Source: a bacterium
GTDB lineage: Bacteria; Bacillota_I; Bacilli_A; Acholeplasmatales; JAEDCM01
Length of the DNA stretch: 6,174 bases
Direction: 5' to 3'
Assembly (NCBI GenBank): GCA_024695185.1
Contig: JAILIR010000198.1
Coordinates: 1 to 6,174 of the forward strand
Shown: positions 1 to 4,100 of the stretch, in pieces
How the letters are laid out: the number at the start of each line of letters is the position of its first letter
Numbering within the stretch: the first letter of the stretch is position 1
Made by a program: the position numbers and the translations under genes
Notes under the pieces: model-generated
What the model was told of the DNA's origin: nothing
The model's input: only the letters and a program-made list of their open reading frames with translations
Database searches by the model: none

Positions 1-130
1 TATAACCATTACTAATAAAGAATTCTTTAGCTTTTTTATATTTATTTAAATGTTTTTCATCAAATAGTCCTAATGAAGGAGCGATTATTCCTATGGTTGA
101 TCCTTTTTTTATGTATTCTGGTCTTTTCAT
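1..130 (-). CDS. S66-family peptidase (LD-carboxypeptidase / MccF type), N-terminal fragment cut by the window edge
   Basis: Only the first 43 codons are visible; the frame is open at the window edge. The translation begins MKRPEYIKKGSTIGIIAPS and continues through an amphipathic, Lys-rich helix ending FFISNGY. The pattern 'P..[IL]KKGdTIGI[IV]APS', then a helix ending near 'GY', is the usual N-terminus of S66 serine peptidases. That family includes cytoplasmic LD-carboxypeptidases, which trim murein tetrapeptides during peptidoglycan recycling, and MccF-type enzymes, which cleave microcin C-like aminoacyl-nucleotides. The catalytic Ser-Glu-His residues lie outside the window, so the subfamily and integrity cannot be judged. 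The start is fixed by the family-like N-terminus: there is no other ATG, GTG or TTG between the in-frame rpoZ stop (154-152) and this ATG. No Shine-Dalgarno sequence is visible; the upstream DNA is the T-rich tail of a terminator. This suggests weak or rpoZ-coupled translation. Confidence 0.8.
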   Translation of the reverse strand, partial: MKRPEYIKKGSTIGIIAPSLGLFDEKHLNKYKKAKEFFISNGY

Positions 131-139
131 AAAAATAGC

Positions 140-168
140 AAAAAAAGTGGTCTAGTAGCCCACTTTTT
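140..168 (-). terminator. Intrinsic terminator overlapping the 3' end of rpoZ
   Basis: On the minus strand AAAAAGTGG (168-160) pairs perfectly with CCACTTTTT (150-142) across a 9-nt loop (159-151), and the T-run continues to 140. The 9-bp stem has its GTGG/CCAC part next to the loop. The 5' arm encodes the last residues of omega (EKVG), and the TAG stop codon (154-152) lies inside the loop. The hairpin should end most gmk-rpoZ transcripts, with leakage or a separate promoter supplying the S66 gene ten bases beyond. A ribosome ending rpoZ would sit on the hairpin, so translation may modulate termination; that is inference. Confidence 0.8.
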
Positions 169-382
169 CAAATTCTAATGAAACCTTATCGTTTAAAATT
201 TCTTCTAGAGCTTGACCAACTGGCTTAACGCACTTGCAGTCAGGATCATCGAAGTTTGGATCTTGCTCGATTTGCTTAGCACGTAGTGCAGCAATGTATG
301 CAAGTTTATATTTAGAATCAACCTTTTCTAGTAAATCATCAATTGATGGATAACGCATGCCATCGTATTCTGTTTGTTTCAT
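152..382 (-). CDS. rpoZ: DNA-directed RNA polymerase, omega subunit
   Basis: This gene encodes the 76-residue omega subunit, which binds the C-terminal part of beta-prime and aids RNA polymerase assembly and stability. The family core is clear: MRYPSIDDLLEKVDSKYKLAYIAALRAKQI at residues 9-38 carries the PSID..L..KVdSKY.L...AA.RA.Q signature, and KPVGQALEEI at 53-62 matches the second conserved helix. The length is normal for omega (about 65-90 residues). The start at 382 is preferred because GGAGG lies nine bases upstream. Met9 (358-356) would match some homologues' N-termini but has no ribosome-binding site. The gene starts one base after the gmk stop, so the two are co-transcribed and probably translationally coupled. 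One oddity is the acidic linker DPNFDDPDCKC (residues 41-51) between the two conserved parts, with cysteines at 49 and 51. The stop is TAG, placed within a terminator loop. Confidence 0.95.
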   Translation of the reverse strand: MKQTEYDGMRYPSIDDLLEKVDSKYKLAYIAALRAKQIEQDPNFDDPDCKCVKPVGQALEEILNDKVSLEFEKVGY

Positions 383-383
383 A

Positions 384-1004
384 TTAATCTTCCTCCATTA
401 ACTTCTTATATTTATAGATTGAACGCATTGTTTTTGCATGTTCAGCTCTAATAATTGCCATTATTCTATCTGCGGCATTATCTACATCATCATTAACAAC
501 GATGTAATCGTAGTAATAAGCCATCTTGAATTCATCAGATGCTTTCTTTACTCTTTTTTCAATAACATCTTCTGGTTCAGTACCTCTACTTCTTAATCTC
601 TTGAAAAGATCTTCCTTTGAAGGTGGTACTAAGAAAATCATAACAGCATCTTTTACTTTTTCTTTTACTTGTAGAGCTCCATTTACTTCAATTTCAAGAA
701 CTACCTCTTTACCTTGAGCAATCTTTTCTTCGATCTTATCAAGTGGTGTTCCATAATAATTACCAATAAATGATGCATACTCTAAGAATTTGTTTTCTTT
801 AATTCTTTTTTCAAATTCTTCTTTAGTAACAAAGTAATAATCAACGCCTTCCTTTTCACCAGGACGCATAGGACGTGTAGTCATAGATACAGAGTAATCT
901 AATTTATTACCACGCTTTTCAAATAAAGCACGTCTAACAGTACCTTTACCAACTCCAGATGGACCTGAAAGTACTATTAACATTCCTCTTTCATTTAATT
1001 TCAT
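384..1004 (-). CDS. gmk: Guanylate kinase
   Basis: This cytoplasmic enzyme phosphorylates GMP to GDP using ATP, an essential step in GTP and dGTP supply and in purine salvage. At 206 residues it has the normal bacterial length. The P-loop GPSGVGKGT is at residues 14-22. The guanylate kinase signature TTRPMRPGEKEGVDYYFV is at 42-59 and fits the known pattern at every fixed position. The GMP-binding segment FLEYASFIGNYYGTP is at 73-87. The lid-type segment LRSRGTEPEDVIEKRV (about 137-152) and the late YDYIVVND motif (about 165-172) are also typical. The start at 1004 has an AGGTGA ribosome-binding site four bases upstream; Met8 is possible but less well placed. The gene has its own promoter (1066-1038) and forms an operon with rpoZ, a common arrangement in Bacillota. 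Nothing is missing or broken. Confidence 0.97.
   Translation of the reverse strand: MKLNERGMLIVLSGPSGVGKGTVRRALFEKRGNKLDYSVSMTTRPMRPGEKEGVDYYFVTKEEFEKRIKENKFLEYASFIGNYYGTPLDKIEEKIAQGKEVVLEIEVNGALQVKEKVKDAVMIFLVPPSKEDLFKRLRSRGTEPEDVIEKRVKKASDEFKMAYYYDYIVVNDDVDNAADRIMAIIRAEHAKTMRSIYKYKKLMEED
392..396 (-). promoter_or_regulatory. Ribosome-binding site of rpoZ
   Basis: GGAGG on the minus strand lies nine bases before the ATG at 382, inside the last codons of gmk. It supports the 76-residue start of omega over Met9 and implies gmk-rpoZ translational coupling. Confidence 0.85.
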
Positions 1005-1008
1005 AAGC

Positions 1009-1014
1009 TCACCT
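1009..1014 (-). promoter_or_regulatory. Ribosome-binding site of gmk
   Basis: AGGTGA on the minus strand is complementary to the 3' end of 16S rRNA (the AGGTGA part of AAGGAGGTGA). It ends four bases before the ATG at 1004. It decides the start over the in-frame Met8 (983-981). Confidence 0.8.
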
Positions 1015-1037
1015 ACTTCGAAACGAGTTTACATTAT

Positions 1038-1066
1038 ATTATAGCACAAATAAATTAAATAGTTAA
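1038..1066 (-). promoter_or_regulatory. Vegetative sigma-A type promoter for gmk-rpoZ
   Basis: On the minus strand a perfect -10 box TATAAT (1043-1038) is preceded by an extended -10 TG (1046-1045). A 17-bp spacer separates it from TTAACT (1066-1061), which matches TTGACA at four of six positions. Transcription should start near 1031, giving a leader of about 27 nt with the ribosome-binding site and no room for a riboswitch. A second TATAAT overlaps at 1038-1033 but has no suitably spaced -35. The promoter lies just beyond the T-run of the preceding terminator, so gmk-rpoZ is insulated from the surface-protein transcript. Confidence 0.8.
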
Positions 1067-1077
1067 TATGCAATATT

Positions 1078-1105
1078 AAAAAAACAAACTAAATTAATAG
1101 TTTGT
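1078..1105 (-). terminator. Intrinsic terminator of the large surface-protein gene
   Basis: On the minus strand ACAAACTA (1105-1098) pairs perfectly with TAGTTTGT (1091-1084) across a 6-nt AT-only loop, followed by a T-run to 1078. It begins 11 bases after the TGA stop (1119-1117). On the plus strand the same hairpin is followed by one C and seven T (1107-1113), so it could also stop antisense transcription, though no plus-strand gene is present. The stem is AT-rich with two G-C pairs, which is weaker than most. Confidence 0.8.
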
Positions 1106-1116
1106 CTTTTTTTCTT

Positions 1117-4100
1117 TCATTCATCAATTAATGTTAATGCAATTGTAATGTTATCTCCTACCATATTAAACCCATATTCATTTCCAACATATTCAACACT
1201 ATCACTTCTAACCCACTTACAAACTTTACCAGTTGGAACGTTTGATGTAGTTATTGTGATTGTTGAATTATAGCTATAAGCTGAACCACTTTCAATTCCA
1301 TCAACAGTAACATCAGTATCATTAACTAAGGTAACTTGATATTTATTTGCAACCCATATAGCTTCAACTGTAATATCACCATAAATATTAGTTGGAAGTA
1401 ATCCATCAGTTAATTGTACTCCATTATATAACCAACCTGAATGTTGATAATAATCCTTAGTTGCACCTAATAATTCTACTGGTAATTGATCTACTGTATA
1501 TGTAGTTGGATTATTAACATTATTTGTTGCGCCTTCCATATTTGCGTAAGTAATATTATATACAATAGCTTCTTTAGTTAATACTAGTTCTGTATCATCT
1601 TTTAATACAAATGTATATGTATTATATGCGGAAATATCGCCATTTTCGATCTTTATTTTATATTCGTTAGGAATGTCTGTAATAATTATATTTACCTCAC
1701 TATCATATTCATAGCTACCTAAACCATTAACTGTAATGCCTGAAATTATATTTGCACTAACTGTATATGAATTAACATTCCATTTAGCAGTTAAAGTAAT
1801 ATCAGTGTTAGATCCCTTAGGAATGACGCTTATTATTTTGCTTCCATCAAACCATCCAGCAAATGTATAGCCATGAATTGTTGCTGCATATAATGTAACA
1901 TCTTCTAATCCAGTATAATATGTTGGGTTATTTACATTGTTAGTAGCACCATCTAATTCAAGATAATATGTAATATAATGCTTTTTAGCATATACAGCTG
2001 TTAATGAAGATGCTTTTGTAACTGTGTATGTAAATAATAATTCAGTTGAAATATAATTTGTATTTCCATCTTCCGTCCAACCAACAAAGGCATAAGATGT
2101 ATCTAATGTTGTACTAATAGTGATTTCTTCATCTTTTGCATAAATATAACTATCACTAACAACACCTGCTTCATCAATATTTTTAATGACATTTACTTTA
2201 TAATAATCATTTACTGTGTATCCATCAACAACTTTTACCTTATAAGCTATAATTGTTGCTTTAGATCCTGGCATATTAAATTCAATATTATCTAAATAAT
2301 AATTGTCATCATATTCAAAGTATACTGTATAGCCTGAAATAGTATTTGTTGGAGCTATTGAAACAGTAATACCATAAGAATAAAATTCATCAACATCAAA
2401 GGTAAAATCAGTTTTATTTATTAATTCTAAAGAAAATTTAGTTGCTTCAAATTTAGCTGTTAATGTAATATCACCATATGTTCCATTGATGATAGTTTCT
2501 ACTAAATTATCATATTCATCAAACCAACCAACAAAGACATAATACTCTTTAGAAACATTTTTAAGTTCTATATTACCACTATCAAAGACATAAGTTAGAG
2601 GATTTTCATTAATTAAACCATCCACATTTAGATAAGTAATATTATAAGTTGCTTCAGTCCAATTTGCTGTAATAGTTATATCCTCTTTTTTACTACCATC
2701 TATTGTTGTTATTGCTTCACCATTATGAGTCCAACCTATAAATTCATAACCACATCTTGTTGGATTTTCTAATGTCATAATTTCGTTTTCCATAATAAAT
2801 GATTTATTAGGATTAGTTCCATCAAATATATTTTCATATGTAATAAAATATTTCTTATCAAATTTCGCAGTAATAGTAGCTTCGCCTGTTACATTATAAT
2901 TATAATTAGCTTTATCTGATAATAAGTTACCATTTATATCATACCATCCTCTAAATTCATAATCGCTATTACAAATTACAGATAAAGACGCTGTACCGCC
3001 ATTTTTATAACATCCTTGACCTGTTACAGTACCACCATCAATTTCTTTTTCAATAAAAATTCTTTCATATTTTTCAAAATTGATTTTAATGATTGGTCTA
3101 ATACCTGCGACTGTCCATTTATTGATGTGTTGCTCTTTCCATAAATCAGTTGCTACATCTCTAATTACTTGAGCATGATCATTTCTATAAGATGATGAAT
3201 GTTCATATGTACCACGTTTTCTAAGGTAATATGTACCTCCACCTTCATCGCTTAATGAAACACCTATAGTATTAGGTCTAATACATAAAGCATAATCAGT
3301 TGCGCTTGATTTAAGGTAATTTGTATTATTCAAATGATCCCAAACGTCATTTTCATCATAGAATAATGAAATTAAATCATCATTATAAACTGGTTGCATA
3401 TAAGCTATTAGTGAAGAATCAAATGCTGTATTAAATAAAGTAGTTGTAAGATAGCTTCTTATATAAGAATCATCATATGCTGCAAATTGATTACTAATAA
3501 TTGAATAGTTTTGTTCATCTAAACAAACTAATGATGCTAATGTAGTATATCCATCAGAAGTTTTTGTTATTCTCCATGGGATTGGTTCAAATTTGAAGAA
3601 ATGAACCATTTCTTTTTGATATTTTTCATCAGCTGGTTCTACTTGACTATGTTTATAGTCCAAATGAGATGGTCTATAATCCGTAAAATATACTGCTCTA
3701 TATTTATAATTATCTAATGTAATATCTTTATACCAAGCAAATGATTTAACTTCTTTTTGCTCAATAAAGCCATAATCAGTCCATCCGTTTAATATAGTAG
3801 TTGTTGGAATTTCTCCTACAATTTCTAATAAGCTATTTCTTAAATCAACATTTTTAACGTATGTTTGTGGATAACATCCAAAATAAACTACATCATCATT
3901 TGAATATTGTAAGTTTTGTTTAACTTCAGTACCATAATAATATCCTTGATCAACTACTTCCATTACAGAAACAGTCATATTATAATTTGGCATATAGAAA
4001 TCATATTTACTAGCTGTAAACTTAGCATTTTTAGTTACTCCATCAACAATATATGAATATTCAAAATATAAGGCAAATGAATTCGTATTATTTTTAATAT

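Noticed and set aside
526..717. 63-residue plus-strand open frame opposite gmk
   Set aside because: It lies wholly antisense to a clear guanylate kinase, has a Ser/Thr/Phe-rich shadow composition and has no ribosome-binding or promoter signal that I can see.
981..983. Met8 as the gmk start
   Set aside because: It would give a family-like N-terminus (MLIVLSGPSG), but the AGGTGA site is correctly spaced for 1004; the AGAGGA before Met8 abuts the ATG.
1005..1116. Riboswitch or small RNA in the gmk upstream region
   Set aside because: The predicted leader is only about 27 nt, and the rest of the gap is taken up by the terminator and promoter.
1117..1119. Mycoplasma-type genetic code (TGA as tryptophan)
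   Set aside because: TGA ends the large frame just before a terminator, and conserved tryptophans such as those in the FxGW motifs are TGG, so the standard code holds.
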